Shown here in pieces: positions 1 through 7,523 of a stretch of DNA of 46,243 nt (the stretch's first letter is position 1; each line of letters opens with the position of its first letter). Where the stretch lies: the NCBI GenBank assembly GCA_045534575.1, contig JAZSJZ010000003.1:1-46243 (forward strand), in the 5' to 3' direction. The stretch comes from UBA4636 sp045534575. Lineage in GTDB: Bacteria > Bacillota > Clostridia > Christensenellales > Borkfalkiaceae. Position numbers and translations under genes: made by a program. A model generated the notes under the pieces. The model was not told the origin of the DNA and did not search any database. It was given only the letters and a program-made list of their open reading frames with translations.

Positions 1-2
1 AC

Positions 3-368
3 TGCTTCGGCGGCTACGTGATGATCAAGGCGGAAGCCCTGGAATACGGCAAGATCATGGATGCCCTGGAAAAGGGAGATTTCTATGCCTCCTCCGGTCC
101 CGCCATTGAGGAGCTTTATCTGGAGGATGGGATTCTCCACGTGAAGACCAGCCCGGCCGCCAAAATTGAAGTAATCACCGAACGCCGGGTACGCTGGTGC
201 AGCCGGGGAGAGGGTCTGACCGAAGCGGTCTTCGACCTGTCGGATTACATGGCCGAGTCGGGTAAGGTTGCCGAAAAGCGCCTGCCCGCCTACTTCCGGG
301 TGAACGTGTACGACGAAACCGGGGAGGAAGCCCACACCCGGGCCTTCTTCCGGGAAGATTGGGAATAA
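3..368 (+). CDS. PHP-domain metal-dependent phosphoesterase, C-terminal fragment
   Basis: This is the 3' end of a gene that enters from the left edge; the open frame runs from base 3 with no upstream stop, and 121 residues are visible. The stretch around GKIMDALEKGDFYASSGP, followed by a beta-rich tail, matches the C-terminal part of PHP/CehA-like proteins of Clostridia. That part follows the metal-binding PHP domain, whose catalytic histidines would lie outside the window. Substrate is unknown. Base composition is far richer in G and C than every other gene here and codons end mostly in G or C, so the segment may come from another genome (assembly chimera) or be transferred. The family call is from memory of the motif and is moderately sure. 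Confidence 0.6.
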   Translation, partial: CFGGYVMIKAEALEYGKIMDALEKGDFYASSGPAIEELYLEDGILHVKTSPAAKIEVITERRVRWCSRGEGLTEAVFDLSDYMAESGKVAEKRLPAYFRVNVYDETGEEAHTRAFFREDWE

Positions 369-384
369 AAAAGCATAAGAAAAC

Positions 385-565
385 GGCCTCCTTCGAGGCG
401 CACTCCGTAAGGAAGTGCGCCTCAACTAAGTTTGCCCTTGCGGGCAAGTGAAGTTGTCCTGCGGACAGTGAAATGGGCAAACTTAACTTCACTTGGTCTG
501 CAAGACCAAACTTCACTGTGAGCAAAGCGAGCAGCTTCACTTTTGCGTCAGCAAAAACTTCACTA
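385..565. repeat. Hairpin array A: small palindromes with AACTTCACT linker
   Basis: A mosaic of short stem-loops fills the gap after the PHP gene. Stems include GAGGCGCACT... paired at 395-423, TTGCCC/GGGCAA at 432-447, TGTCC/GGACA at 455-467, TTGGTCT/AGACCAA at 493-509 and TTTTGC/GCAAAA at 541-556. Between them a near-constant linker recurs, first as AAGTGAAGTT (446-455) and CAGTGAAAT (466-474), then inverted as AACTTCACT or AGCTTCACT at about 485, 510, 534 and 556. A longer stem, AAGTTTGCCC with GGGCAAACTT, encloses the left half. There is no coding potential. It is not a CRISPR: the palindromes are all different and too short to be spacers. Confidence 0.8.
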
Positions 566-612
566 AAAAAAGAGCAGACATACAAGAATTTATCTTGCGT
601 GTTTGCTCTTTT
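565..612 (-). terminator. Rho-independent terminator of the 616-1239 gene
   Basis: On the minus strand, directly after the stop at 616, an interrupted stem AAAGAGCA...TGCTCTTT with inner CAAGA/TCTTG pairing is followed by a run of T. It abuts hairpin array A. Confidence 0.75.
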
Positions 613-615
613 AGT

Positions 616-1239
616 TTAAACTTTAATTTGGTCTTTCACGGCTAAATAATTTTTAATCAAACTTTCGGTTTGTAGCCCGGAAGGAAATTCGTAAACGTAT
701 TTATTAAGAAGCATATCTAAAATTTTAACGTATTCCGTAATCGATAAAGACAACTCTTCAGTTGACGAAATTTGTGAAAAATCTAACCGCCTAATTAGTT
801 TTCCATTTTCAATATAGAACAAAACGTTTGGATTTACGCTTTTTTCAACGGCAATAAAATCGTTAAAAAAGGCTGAAAAAATTTGGGCAAGTTCCTCGCT
901 CGTTGAACGAAGGCTAAGTTTTAAATCGCCAAACGCCCCGTCGCTTGAAAAATCAACCGAATAGGTAACCCGCGGGCTATACTTATAGTTCACGGCGCTA
1001 TAATAATCAACGGCGTAAGTTTGCCGTCTTGCAATTCTCATTCGGTTATGGTCGCAAATCGCCGTTGTTAAACTAGCAATAATCTCGTCGATTACGCTTC
1101 TTGATAGTTTAAGCCCAAGATATTCTGCAAGGCAATTATTAACAACTTGCGAGCGAGATAACCCGTTTTTTAATGCAATATCGTCAATTTTTTCGATAAC
1201 CTCGTCATTAAGAAGCATACTATAAACGCTCTTCGGCAT
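616..1239 (-). CDS. Unknown protein with ribbon-helix-helix-like N-terminus
   Basis: A 207-residue soluble protein. Residues 1-45 (PKSVYSMLLNDEVIEKIDDI, then a helix with LSRSQVVNNCLAEYLGL) look like a ribbon-helix-helix DNA-binding module of the CopG/Arc type. The remaining 160 residues contain no motif I recognise; there are no membrane segments. It has its own promoter (TTGACA at 1290-1295, 16-base spacer, TAAAAT at 1268-1273, minus strand), a strong AAGGGGGG ribosome site and a terminator, so it is a single-gene unit. A DNA-binding regulator or antitoxin-like role is inference only; no toxin partner is adjacent. Confidence 0.6.
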   Translation of the reverse strand: MPKSVYSMLLNDEVIEKIDDIALKNGLSRSQVVNNCLAEYLGLKLSRSVIDEIIASLTTAICDHNRMRIARRQTYAVDYYSAVNYKYSPRVTYSVDFSSDGAFGDLKLSLRSTSEELAQIFSAFFNDFIAVEKSVNPNVLFYIENGKLIRRLDFSQISSTEELSLSITEYVKILDMLLNKYVYEFPSGLQTESLIKNYLAVKDQIKV

Positions 1240-1267
1240 TTTTGCGCCCCCCTTTTACTTTAAATTT

Positions 1268-1295
1268 ATTTTATCATTTATAGGAATTTTGTCAA
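1268..1295 (-). promoter_or_regulatory. Sigma-A promoter of the RHH-like gene
   Basis: Minus-strand TTGACA (1295-1290) and TAAAAT (1273-1268) are separated by 16 bases and lie 29 bases upstream of the start codon. Confidence 0.65.
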
Positions 1296-1361
1296 GATTA
1301 TCTTCGTATTTATAATGAAAAATACAACTTTTCTAAAAATTAACGCTTTTTCTTATTTTAG

Positions 1362-1390
1362 TTGACATTTTTTTTCTAAAGGTGTATATT
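1362..1390 (+). promoter_or_regulatory. Sigma-A promoter of the 1434-1925 gene
   Basis: TTGACA at 1362-1367 and TATATT at 1385-1390 with an exact 17-base spacer. AAAGGAG at 1421-1427 is the ribosome site for the ATG at 1434. Confidence 0.75.
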
Positions 1391-1433
1391 ATTTATTGGT
1401 TATAAAGTTTTTTTTGTTATAAAGGAGAAAAAA

Positions 1434-1925
1434 ATGAATTGGTTTAAACGTTTTTCAAACGGCGTTCTTGCGTTGATTATCGTGGGTATTATCGTCGTTT
1501 TATCATTTGCAATTATTTTGCCGTTTGGTATTAGAATTTCTAAATACGGCAATATTGCCGCAAACCGTTGGACGGCAGCCTTCAAAAACCCCCCTGAAGT
1601 CGTTTACGAACAACTTTCTAGACCGACCGAACTTTATGGAGTAACTTGCAACGCAGGCGACGTTATTGTAACCGTAAAATGCAAAAAAGATTACAAGGAA
1701 GTAAGAGTTACCGTTACCCTTTATGAAGAAGGAACTGATAATATTATTACTTTCAATTCAACAGACGGTAATGGTAATCCTATAGTTGAACAAGCAACTA
1801 AAATTTACACTAAATCAAACATTGGTAAAGGCAAGAATTGGATATTCAGCTATCCTGTTGACCCTCAAATTCTCGAAAATTACGACGTTTACGAAATTGC
1901 TTGCAACGTTACGTATTATAAATAA
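1434..1925 (+). CDS. Membrane-anchored protein of unknown function
   Basis: A 163-residue protein with one N-terminal transmembrane segment (about residues 10-32, rich in V, I and L) preceded by a basic KR pair, so the remaining beta-rich domain probably faces outside. The exported part carries two cysteines (in VTCNAGD and TVKCKK) and another near the C-terminus (EIACNVTYY), which could form disulfides or simply be structural. I do not recognise a family. It is monocistronic: own promoter and ribosome site upstream, and a strong hairpin terminator right after the stop. Confidence 0.65.
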   Translation: MNWFKRFSNGVLALIIVGIIVVLSFAIILPFGIRISKYGNIAANRWTAAFKNPPEVVYEQLSRPTELYGVTCNAGDVIVTVKCKKDYKEVRVTVTLYEEGTDNIITFNSTDGNGNPIVEQATKIYTKSNIGKGKNWIFSYPVDPQILENYDVYEIACNVTYYK

Positions 1926-1947
1926 GCAAAAATAAATATCAAACAAC

Positions 1948-1984
1948 AAAAACCACGCGATAACGGTGTTATAGCGTGGTTTTT
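1948..1984 (+). terminator. Terminator built around interspersed repeat copy R1
   Basis: The arms CCACGC (1953-1958) and GCGTGG (1974-1979) are flanked by A and T runs. They enclose ATAAC-GGT-GTTAT, so the stem is continuous except for one G-A mismatch. The core GATAACGGTGTTATAGC is a member of the window-wide repeat family. Confidence 0.85.
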
Positions 1985-1995
1985 CATTAAAAAAC

Positions 1996-2018
1996 GCAAG
2001 CTCTTCGCTTGCTTTTTT
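1996..2018 (-). terminator. Terminator of the DUF1294 gene
   Basis: GCAAGC (1996-2001), loop, GCTTGC (2007-2012), flanked by A and T runs on both sides, so it can work in either direction. It sits just past the minus-strand stop at 2024. Confidence 0.75.
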
Positions 2019-2023
2019 ATTTA

Positions 2024-2305
2024 TTAGAAATATATGTAAAGTAAAACAGCGGCGGCAATTTGCCATAAAAGACCAATTATGTTAACCGCCCAGAAATACC
2101 AGTGCTTGGTTTTGTGGTGAAAAACCTTCATTCCTATAATTGCGCCAATCGCTCCACCAAAAAAGCCAAACGATAGTAAAACCTTTTCTTTAGTTCGCCA
2201 AACCTTTCTTTCGGCTTTGTTTTTATCGCTACCATACAAAAAGAACGAAATTACGCTAACTAAAAGCAAATAACATAAAAAGATAATTAAATGAATTTTT
2301 TCCAT
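2024..2305 (-). CDS. DUF1294 family small membrane protein
   Basis: A 93-residue protein with three to four hydrophobic segments and the pattern YGSDKNKAERKVWRTKE, then a glycine-rich GFFGGAIGAIIGM and HHKTKH. That is the usual signature of DUF1294 proteins; function is unknown. I chose the second ATG (2305) because AGGGGG directly touches the upstream ATG (2314) but lies at normal distance from this one. It forms a probable pair with the upstream 2323-2952 gene, 17 bases away. Confidence 0.75.
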   Translation of the reverse strand: MEKIHLIIFLCYLLLVSVISFFLYGSDKNKAERKVWRTKEKVLLSFGFFGGAIGAIIGMKVFHHKTKHWYFWAVNIIGLLWQIAAAVLLYIYF

Positions 2306-2322
2306 ATTGTCCATCCCCCTTA

Positions 2323-2952
2323 TTACATTAATTGCATCATTCTATCTTTTTCAGATAGTTCAGCATATTCTTGGTCTTTGTTTGGAGTAGATTTCATAGT
2401 GTAACCTGCGGGGCAGGTCATTTTCTTCATGCAATAAACTATTCTATATTTTTTAACGCCCGCAATCAAAAGAGCGTCTAGAGCGCCGATAGCATCGTCA
2501 ACAATGTTATATTTAGTTTCTTCCTTGCCTTTTGCGTCTTTGACTAAAATATCGCAAGTGCCGAGCATTTGTTCATCGGGTTTTTTAGATGCAATCTCTT
2601 TTAAAAACGCTTCGTTTTCGGCTTTAGTTTTCTTAATGGCTGGAACTTCAATGCAAACGGAAACGGCTAAAATTTCGCTCGCCTTAAATTCTTCCTTGCC
2701 GTAAAGTTTTACTCTTGCGCCGTTTACTTCAATTAAAGGTTTTCTTTTAAGTGGATAATTAGTTAACGCAGAAGGAATCGTTGATAGTGCAATTACCACA
2801 AAAACCAAAACTAAAAAACCGATAGTTTGTTGATTTAAAATAAAGAACATTGCTGCAAGCCCGCCTATTAAAATAACGCCAAGAGCAAGTAGCAAAAAGT
2901 AGTTTGTCAGTTTTTTCTTATTATAACTAACGTCAGGAAAAAATTGTTTCAT
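2323..2952 (-). CDS. Unknown protein with two transmembrane segments
   Basis: A 209-residue protein: a short basic N-terminus, two hydrophobic helices (about residues 17-38 and 42-62), then a cytosolic domain that resembles a membrane-proximal PH-like or YcxB-like fold only in general layout. A cysteine pair occurs near the end (YCMKKMTCPAG). No family recognised. A strong promoter lies at 2983-3011 and AAGGTGG is the ribosome site; DUF1294 follows in the same direction. Confidence 0.55.
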   Translation of the reverse strand: MKQFFPDVSYNKKKLTNYFLLLALGVILIGGLAAMFFILNQQTIGFLVLVFVVIALSTIPSALTNYPLKRKPLIEVNGARVKLYGKEEFKASEILAVSVCIEVPAIKKTKAENEAFLKEIASKKPDEQMLGTCDILVKDAKGKEETKYNIVDDAIGALDALLIAGVKKYRIVYCMKKMTCPAGYTMKSTPNKDQEYAELSEKDRMMQLM

Positions 2953-2982
2953 ATTCCACCTTCAAAAATTTATCTATCTAAA

Positions 2983-3011
2983 ATTATAATAAATTTTGAA
3001 CGCTATGTCAA
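2983..3011 (-). promoter_or_regulatory. Near-consensus sigma-A promoter
   Basis: Minus-strand TTGACA (3011-3006) and TATAAT (2988-2983), spacer 17, begin immediately after the stop codon of the cls-like gene. Both boxes are perfect consensus; they drive the 2952-2024 pair. Confidence 0.85.
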
Positions 3012-3012
3012 C

Positions 3013-4449
3013 TCAAACAAGCGGTGATAATATTCTTGCCATAATTTTTCTAAGCCCGAAAAAAGAAAAAGTTTTTTTTGTTTTGTTTTTTAATTTAGAT
3101 TTTTCTTTGCATAATGAAAAATATTCAAAAAGTGGGGCTATAACTTCATTATCGCACGAAACGAACATATTTTCAACGGCGGAAGATAAACTTCTTTCAT
3201 CAAAATTAACCGAGCCTAAAATGCAAGTTTGCCTATCTAACAAAATTAACTTTGAATGCAAAAACTTTCCGTCATACTCTAAAACTTCAACGCCTATATC
3301 AATTAGCCACGCTAAACTCTCGTCGGTTATAAAATTTCTTCCCTTTTCAAATAATGGCTTTGGCGCAATTAAAGTTATTTTAACGCCCTTTTTAACAAGC
3401 CTTTTTAAAAGTTCTAACCGCTTTTTAGAAAATGATAAATACGGCGAAATTATTAAAATTTCTTTTTTTGCCCTAACTTGCGCAACAGATATTATCGTTT
3501 CGATATCTTCTCCGCCTTGCCCTGAAAAGAAAATTGCTTTTTTATCGCCTTTCTGGTCTTTTAAACAATAATTTTCAAAACCACTTAATTTGAAAATTTC
3601 AAAAAAACTTTTTAACACGGCGAGCGACAGTTCGCCCTTAATTTTTATGCCGATATCGTTTTCGTTATCAATTAAATTATCTGCTACGTTTACGGTTGAG
3701 ATAAATGAAACAGTGCCGTCTATCACCACAGCTTTTTGATGATACCTTAAATTATCGCTAAGAGAAAGATAGCCTTTTGGCTTGTTATATAAATAAAACT
3801 TTGCACCTTTTTCCTTTAGTGCAAAAAACTCTTGCGTTTTAAAAATATCGCCAGAACCAAAATAATCTGCAAACAAAAAAACCTCGACTTTTCGCTCTAG
3901 CGCCTCATAAAGTTTAATGGTTAACTCATTTAATCTTTTACCGTGCTTTAAAATATAAACGCCTAAAAAAATATACTTTTTAGCGCCTTCAATTTGTTTT
4001 AAAATTTCTTCAAAAAACTCGTTGCCTTTTAAAAACACCTCAGTTTTCTCTACCGAATATTCGCCATAATTTGATAGATAATCGACATATAGCCCAACTT
4101 CTTGATAAATCGCACTTGCCTTTTTCGCCACTTCTTGTGCTTTAAAATTTATTTCAGCTTTTACTTTTCTTTTATAAAACAAGCCTTTGAGAGCATCAAG
4201 AAAAACAAACGCTACGCCTAAAAACTTGACAAACCCAACTAGTATTATCAGCCAAAATTTTGTAGGCGTTTTATAGTTTTTTAAAAGTATTATCGATAGA
4301 GCAAAAACAACTAACAAATAATAAAAAATTTTAAATACAATATTTATTTGGCAGCAATAGTAAAACAAAAATGCTAACGCAAAAGTTAGAGTTAAAGTTA
4401 TCAATAAAAGCGCGAACAAATATAAATTTCGTTTAGTTTTTAACGTCAT
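3013..4449 (-). CDS. cls: Cardiolipin synthase-like phospholipase D family protein
   Basis: A 478-residue membrane protein with hydrophobic N-terminal helices (about residues 5-90) and two PLD domains, each with an HKD motif: H237-Q-K...D in YHQKAVVIDG and H398-S-K...D in LHSKLILLD. This layout and length fit cardiolipin synthase, which condenses two phosphatidylglycerol molecules, or CDP-DAG with phosphatidylglycerol, at the membrane. The ATG at 4449 is chosen because GAGG lies six bases upstream; the longer frame starts at a TTG. It overlaps the end of the vanW-like gene by 17 bases, so the two are probably translationally coupled. Oddity: it contains two copies of the interspersed repeat (3127-3155 and 4077-4104). 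Confidence 0.85.
   Translation of the reverse strand: MTLKTKRNLYLFALLLITLTLTFALAFLFYYCCQINIVFKIFYYLLVVFALSIILLKNYKTPTKFWLIILVGFVKFLGVAFVFLDALKGLFYKRKVKAEINFKAQEVAKKASAIYQEVGLYVDYLSNYGEYSVEKTEVFLKGNEFFEEILKQIEGAKKYIFLGVYILKHGKRLNELTIKLYEALERKVEVFLFADYFGSGDIFKTQEFFALKEKGAKFYLYNKPKGYLSLSDNLRYHQKAVVIDGTVSFISTVNVADNLIDNENDIGIKIKGELSLAVLKSFFEIFKLSGFENYCLKDQKGDKKAIFFSGQGGEDIETIISVAQVRAKKEILIISPYLSFSKKRLELLKRLVKKGVKITLIAPKPLFEKGRNFITDESLAWLIDIGVEVLEYDGKFLHSKLILLDRQTCILGSVNFDERSLSSAVENMFVSCDNEVIAPLFEYFSLCKEKSKLKNKTKKTFSFFGLRKIMARILSPLV
3127..3155 (-). repeat. Interspersed palindromic repeat copy R2, inside cls
   Basis: Read on the minus strand this is GATAATGAAGTTATAGCCC then CACTTTTT. In the cls frame it gives the residues DNEVIAPLF. 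Confidence 0.7.
4077..4104 (+). repeat. Interspersed palindromic repeat copy R3, inside cls
   Basis: GATAATCGACATATAGCCC then AACTTCTTG on the plus strand. On the coding strand it yields QEVGLYVDY, close to the peptide given by the copies in birA and addB. Confidence 0.7.
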
Positions 4450-5539
4450 CACCGACCTCAATAATTCCGTTCATTGGCAGATATTTATCTTCGCGGATGA
4501 GCCTTTTCTCTACCAAATCACCATTTTTAACAATTAAATAACCTTGAGATAAATATCCCTTTTTTCTTTGCGAAACCAAAACCCTTTCGCCTTTTAAAAG
4601 GTTTGGGTTATGCACGATTTCATCTTCACCTTCAATTACGCCAACGGTTTTAGAAAGTTTAGAAATTTCTTCTTTTTGCTCTTTACCAAACACCACGAAA
4701 GTTACTGCGCTTTGGCTACTATACCCCGCAATATAAAGTGGTCCACCCGTTTGGTTTTTGCACTTTAGGTCTGCATAAAAATCCGAAACCATCGCATCGA
4801 AGGAATTTTCTACGTAAGATACGGCAAGCGAGTGCGGGTGAACTTCTAGAATTTCCACGTTAGATAAAAGTAGCGCGTTATAAAGCGTTGTTGAAACTTG
4901 ACAAACGCCACCGCCAACGCCGTCTTCAAACCGCCCGTTTTTAATAATGGGCGCATTTTTAAAGCCGTTTTCTTCAGTTCTTTGCCCAACGACGTCATTA
5001 AACGAAAAAACTTCGCCGTTTTCAATTTTAACTCCCGAAAGTTTTTTTGTTGCAAGCGCAATATTTTCAACCCGCTCTGGCTTTGAAGAATAAAAATAGG
5101 TTGTGAACCTACTCCTTTCAAAAGTGAATTTTTCTAACTCGCTAGAAAAAATTGAGGGCAAAAGTTTTTCATAGTCTATCGTTATTGCGCCACCGCCTAG
5201 CGTTACGCAAGATAAAAAATCGTTAAAAAGTTTTTCTTTATCAACCTTAAAACCATTTTCTTCTTTTTCAATTTTTAAAACTTCTTTAGCGTTTGGATTA
5301 AAATTAATCTTTGCGTTTTTTGCATCGACAAACTCTTCTTTTGCTATCTTTTCAACGGCTGAATTTATTTTGTTATAGTCAACCTCAAGCGCCGAGCCTA
5401 AAAAATCGCAAAGTTCAAAACTATAAGTTTTCTCTCTTCCAACAACGGTTACAAAACTTTGTGCATTTGCTATTAAGTTAAAATTTAATTGCATAAAAAA
5501 AAGCGCAATTAAACACACAAAAAAAAGCAACTTCCGCAT
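4433..5539 (-). CDS. VanW family exported protein
   Basis: A 368-residue protein beginning with a signal peptide (MRKLLFFVCLIALFFMQLNF, then ANAQS). The middle carries the VanW signature: GEVFSFNDVVGQRT, then GGGVCQVSTTLYNALLLSN and HPHSLAVSYV. A short C-terminal region (about 60 residues, IVHNPNLLKGERVLVSQ onward) resembles the G5-like tail of YoaR-type proteins. The exact biochemical role of VanW domains is not established; they are cell-envelope proteins in Gram-positive bacteria. I start at 5539 rather than the longer TTG start at 5605 because the latter would translate the repeat at 5585-5610 and hide the signal peptide. It overlaps cls and follows tcdA. Confidence 0.8.
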   Translation of the reverse strand: MRKLLFFVCLIALFFMQLNFNLIANAQSFVTVVGREKTYSFELCDFLGSALEVDYNKINSAVEKIAKEEFVDAKNAKINFNPNAKEVLKIEKEENGFKVDKEKLFNDFLSCVTLGGGAITIDYEKLLPSIFSSELEKFTFERSRFTTYFYSSKPERVENIALATKKLSGVKIENGEVFSFNDVVGQRTEENGFKNAPIIKNGRFEDGVGGGVCQVSTTLYNALLLSNVEILEVHPHSLAVSYVENSFDAMVSDFYADLKCKNQTGGPLYIAGYSSQSAVTFVVFGKEQKEEISKLSKTVGVIEGEDEIVHNPNLLKGERVLVSQRKKGYLSQGYLIVKNGDLVEKRLIREDKYLPMNGIIEVGDDVKN

Positions 5540-5584
5540 AAGATTATTATGCAAAAATTGCTCTGTTTTTATACAAAATATACG

Positions 5585-5610
5585 TTTAACGGGCTTATAG
5601 CCCAACTTTT
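5585..5610 (+). repeat. Interspersed palindromic repeat copy R4, after tcdA stop
   Basis: TTTAACGGGCTTATAGCCC then AACTTTT, with a 5-bp GGGCT/AGCCC stem. It touches the tcdA stop codon and separates tcdA from the vanW-like gene. Confidence 0.85.
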
Positions 5611-6298
5611 ATGAAATCAAGTCTTTTATGACTTCGCCTGCTATAATCATCCCAGCAACGGGTGGCACGAACGAAATTGAAGCAACTTCACGCTTGTTTT
5701 CACCTAAAGTTTTTATAGGCTCTTCTTTAGAATAAACCACTTTTAAACTTTGGATATTTTCTTTTCTTAAAAGATTTCTCATAACCTTTGCTAAAGGGCA
5801 AACGCTAGTTTTGAAAATATCTTCAACTAAAAATTTAGTTGCGTCAAGTTTATTGCCCGTTCCAAGGCACGAAATTATTTTAACGCCCCTTTTTTTAGCC
5901 GTTTTTGCAAGCAAAACTTTATTTGTTACTTGGTCAATGCAATCGATAATATAATCAACGCCCGAAAAATCGATGCTTGAAATATTTTCTTCGCTAACGA
6001 AAAACGAATATTTAACGATTTCAACGTTTTCGTTAATATCTTTGGCACGCTTTTCAGCCTCGTCGGTTTTAAAATTCCCAATGGTCGAATTTAAGGCAAA
6101 AAGTTGGCGATTTTTATTGCTAGCGTTAATCTTATCGCCATCGCAGACGATAATTTTACAAATACCAGCGCGAACGAGCGCTTCAAACGCAAACGAACCA
6201 ACCCCGCCTAGCCCGAAAATGGCAACGCATTTTTGGTTTAGAACGTTAGTTTTTTCTTCGCCTATTAAGTTTTTTTGACGGTTTTGCCAATCAAACAA
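5609..6298 (-). CDS. tcdA: tRNA threonylcarbamoyladenosine dehydratase (TcdA/CsdL), ThiF-E1 family
   Basis: A 229-residue E1-like enzyme. FGLGGVGSFAFEALVRAG near residue 30 is the ATP-binding Rossmann loop, followed by CDGDKINASNKNRQ, DYIIDCIDQVTNK and SCLGTGNKLDATKF, the order found in TcdA. TcdA adenylates and cyclises N6-threonylcarbamoyladenosine (t6A) at position 37 of tRNA to ct6A. The start is a TTG at 6298: it gives the family's usual LFDWQNR start, has GAGGGTGG just upstream, and overlaps the recF stop by 8 bases. A longer reading would run into recF. ThiF or MoeB are alternatives, but the absence of thiamine or molybdopterin genes nearby favours TcdA. Confidence 0.85.
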   Translation of the reverse strand: MFDWQNRQKNLIGEEKTNVLNQKCVAIFGLGGVGSFAFEALVRAGICKIIVCDGDKINASNKNRQLFALNSTIGNFKTDEAEKRAKDINENVEIVKYSFFVSEENISSIDFSGVDYIIDCIDQVTNKVLLAKTAKKRGVKIISCLGTGNKLDATKFLVEDIFKTSVCPLAKVMRNLLRKENIQSLKVVYSKEEPIKTLGENKREVASISFVPPVAGMIIAGEVIKDLIS

Positions 6299-7379
6299 TT
6301 TTTCCACCCTCAATAACAAATTTTTTATAATCAACGCCATCAAAAACGTCTTTATCGATATGCGTGCAAGTGATAATAGTTTGAACGCCTTGAATTTTTT
6401 GGAGCAATCGTTTTTGCCTTGATTTATCAAGTTCACTCATTGCGTCGTCCAAAATAAGCACGGGGTATTCGCCGAAATGCTTTTTGAAAATTTCTAGTTC
6501 CGCAAGTTTTAAAGCAAGCGCAACCGTTCTTTGCTGACCTTGCGAAGAAAAACTTCTAACGTCCTCGCCGTTTAAGGTGATTTTTAAATCATCACGATGA
6601 GGGCCTATGGTAGTGTAGCCAAGAATCATATCTTTCTCGCGAGATTCACTAAGCCCCTTATAAAACTCGTTGATAATCTCTTGATTTGTGCCGAAAAACT
6701 TAGTTGAGCCTTTAACGGTCAAGTTTTCTTTGCCGTCAGTAATAAAATGGTGCGCCTCTTTTGCAAGCGGTTCTAAAACCTCGATAAACTTGCTTCTCTC
6801 AATGATAATATCCGCCGCGTAAAAGGCAAGTTGCTCATCCCACACGGGAAGCGTATCTAAAATAAGTTCCCTATCGCTTTCCTTTAGAAGGTTGTTTCTT
6901 TGAACGAGAATTTTTTTATATTTTGAGAGCGAGTGGAAATAGCGTTTATTGATTTGCGAGAGTGAAATATCTAAAAACCTGCGCCTATCTTCTGGCGATT
7001 CTTGCACGAGTTTTAACTCGCCCGGGTTAAAAAACACGGCGTGAATATTGCCTAAAAGATCGCCAACGCGCTTTACTTCCGCACCGTTTATGACGATGCG
7101 TTTTTTACCTTCTTTGAAAAAATCAATACCGACCGAAACTTTGCCGAACTTAAACTCGGCTTCAGCGCAAATTTCCGCCTTTTCTTCGCCGTAGAGAATA
7201 ACTTGCTTATCTTTTTTTGCTTTTGGCGAAAAGCCTGTGGCAAGCAAAAAAACAGCCTCGGCTGAGTTGGTTTTGCCTTGAGCGTTGCTTCCAACGATAA
7301 TATTTATTCCGCTTGAGTATTCAAACCTTTCACTTTTATAGTTGCGGAAATTTTTTAGCGTTAAATTTTTTACTACCAT
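6291..7379 (-). CDS. recF: DNA replication and repair protein RecF
   Basis: A 362-residue SMC-like ATPase. Walker A is GSNAQGKT (residues 30-37), the signature region is FSSQGQQRTVALALKLAE and Walker B is PVLILDDAMSELD. RecF binds gapped DNA with RecO/RecR and helps load RecA. The start MVVKNLTLKNFRNY is the canonical N-terminus, so I use the ATG at 7379 and not the upstream one. It is first in a minus-strand operon recF-tcdA-vanW-cls and is divergent from dnaA, an unusual arrangement: dnaN and the S4-domain yaaA gene that normally lie between are missing. Confidence 0.95.
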   Translation of the reverse strand: MVVKNLTLKNFRNYKSERFEYSSGINIIVGSNAQGKTNSAEAVFLLATGFSPKAKKDKQVILYGEEKAEICAEAEFKFGKVSVGIDFFKEGKKRIVINGAEVKRVGDLLGNIHAVFFNPGELKLVQESPEDRRRFLDISLSQINKRYFHSLSKYKKILVQRNNLLKESDRELILDTLPVWDEQLAFYAADIIIERSKFIEVLEPLAKEAHHFITDGKENLTVKGSTKFFGTNQEIINEFYKGLSESREKDMILGYTTIGPHRDDLKITLNGEDVRSFSSQGQQRTVALALKLAELEIFKKHFGEYPVLILDDAMSELDKSRQKRLLQKIQGVQTIITCTHIDKDVFDGVDYKKFVIEGGKIV

Positions 7380-7432
7380 CGCTACTTTTTTCTTGGCATA
7401 AAGCCTTGCTTTTTTTTTGCTTTTATAATACA

Positions 7433-7461
7433 ATTATAAATACTCACCATTTTAAAGTCAA
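7433..7461 (-). promoter_or_regulatory. Promoter of recF
   Basis: Minus-strand TTGACT (7461-7456), 17-base spacer, TATAAT (7438-7433), 54 bases upstream of the recF start. Confidence 0.75.
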
Positions 7462-7523
7462 CCTAATTTTATGCTTTTTAGAGCCAAAAAATGGTAATAA
7501 AACTATATGTTGGATGTAATACG

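Noticed and set aside
385..565. CRISPR array
   Set aside because: The linkers are 8-9 bases, the intervening units are palindromes of variable short length, and there is no cas gene in the window.
175..585. Minus-strand open frame over the PHP gene and hairpin array
   Set aside because: It lies opposite the PHP coding frame and continues through hairpin array A; composition and content are non-coding.
7380..7523. Replication origin between recF and dnaA
   Set aside because: No DnaA boxes or 13-mer-like AT repeats; only promoter elements are visible.
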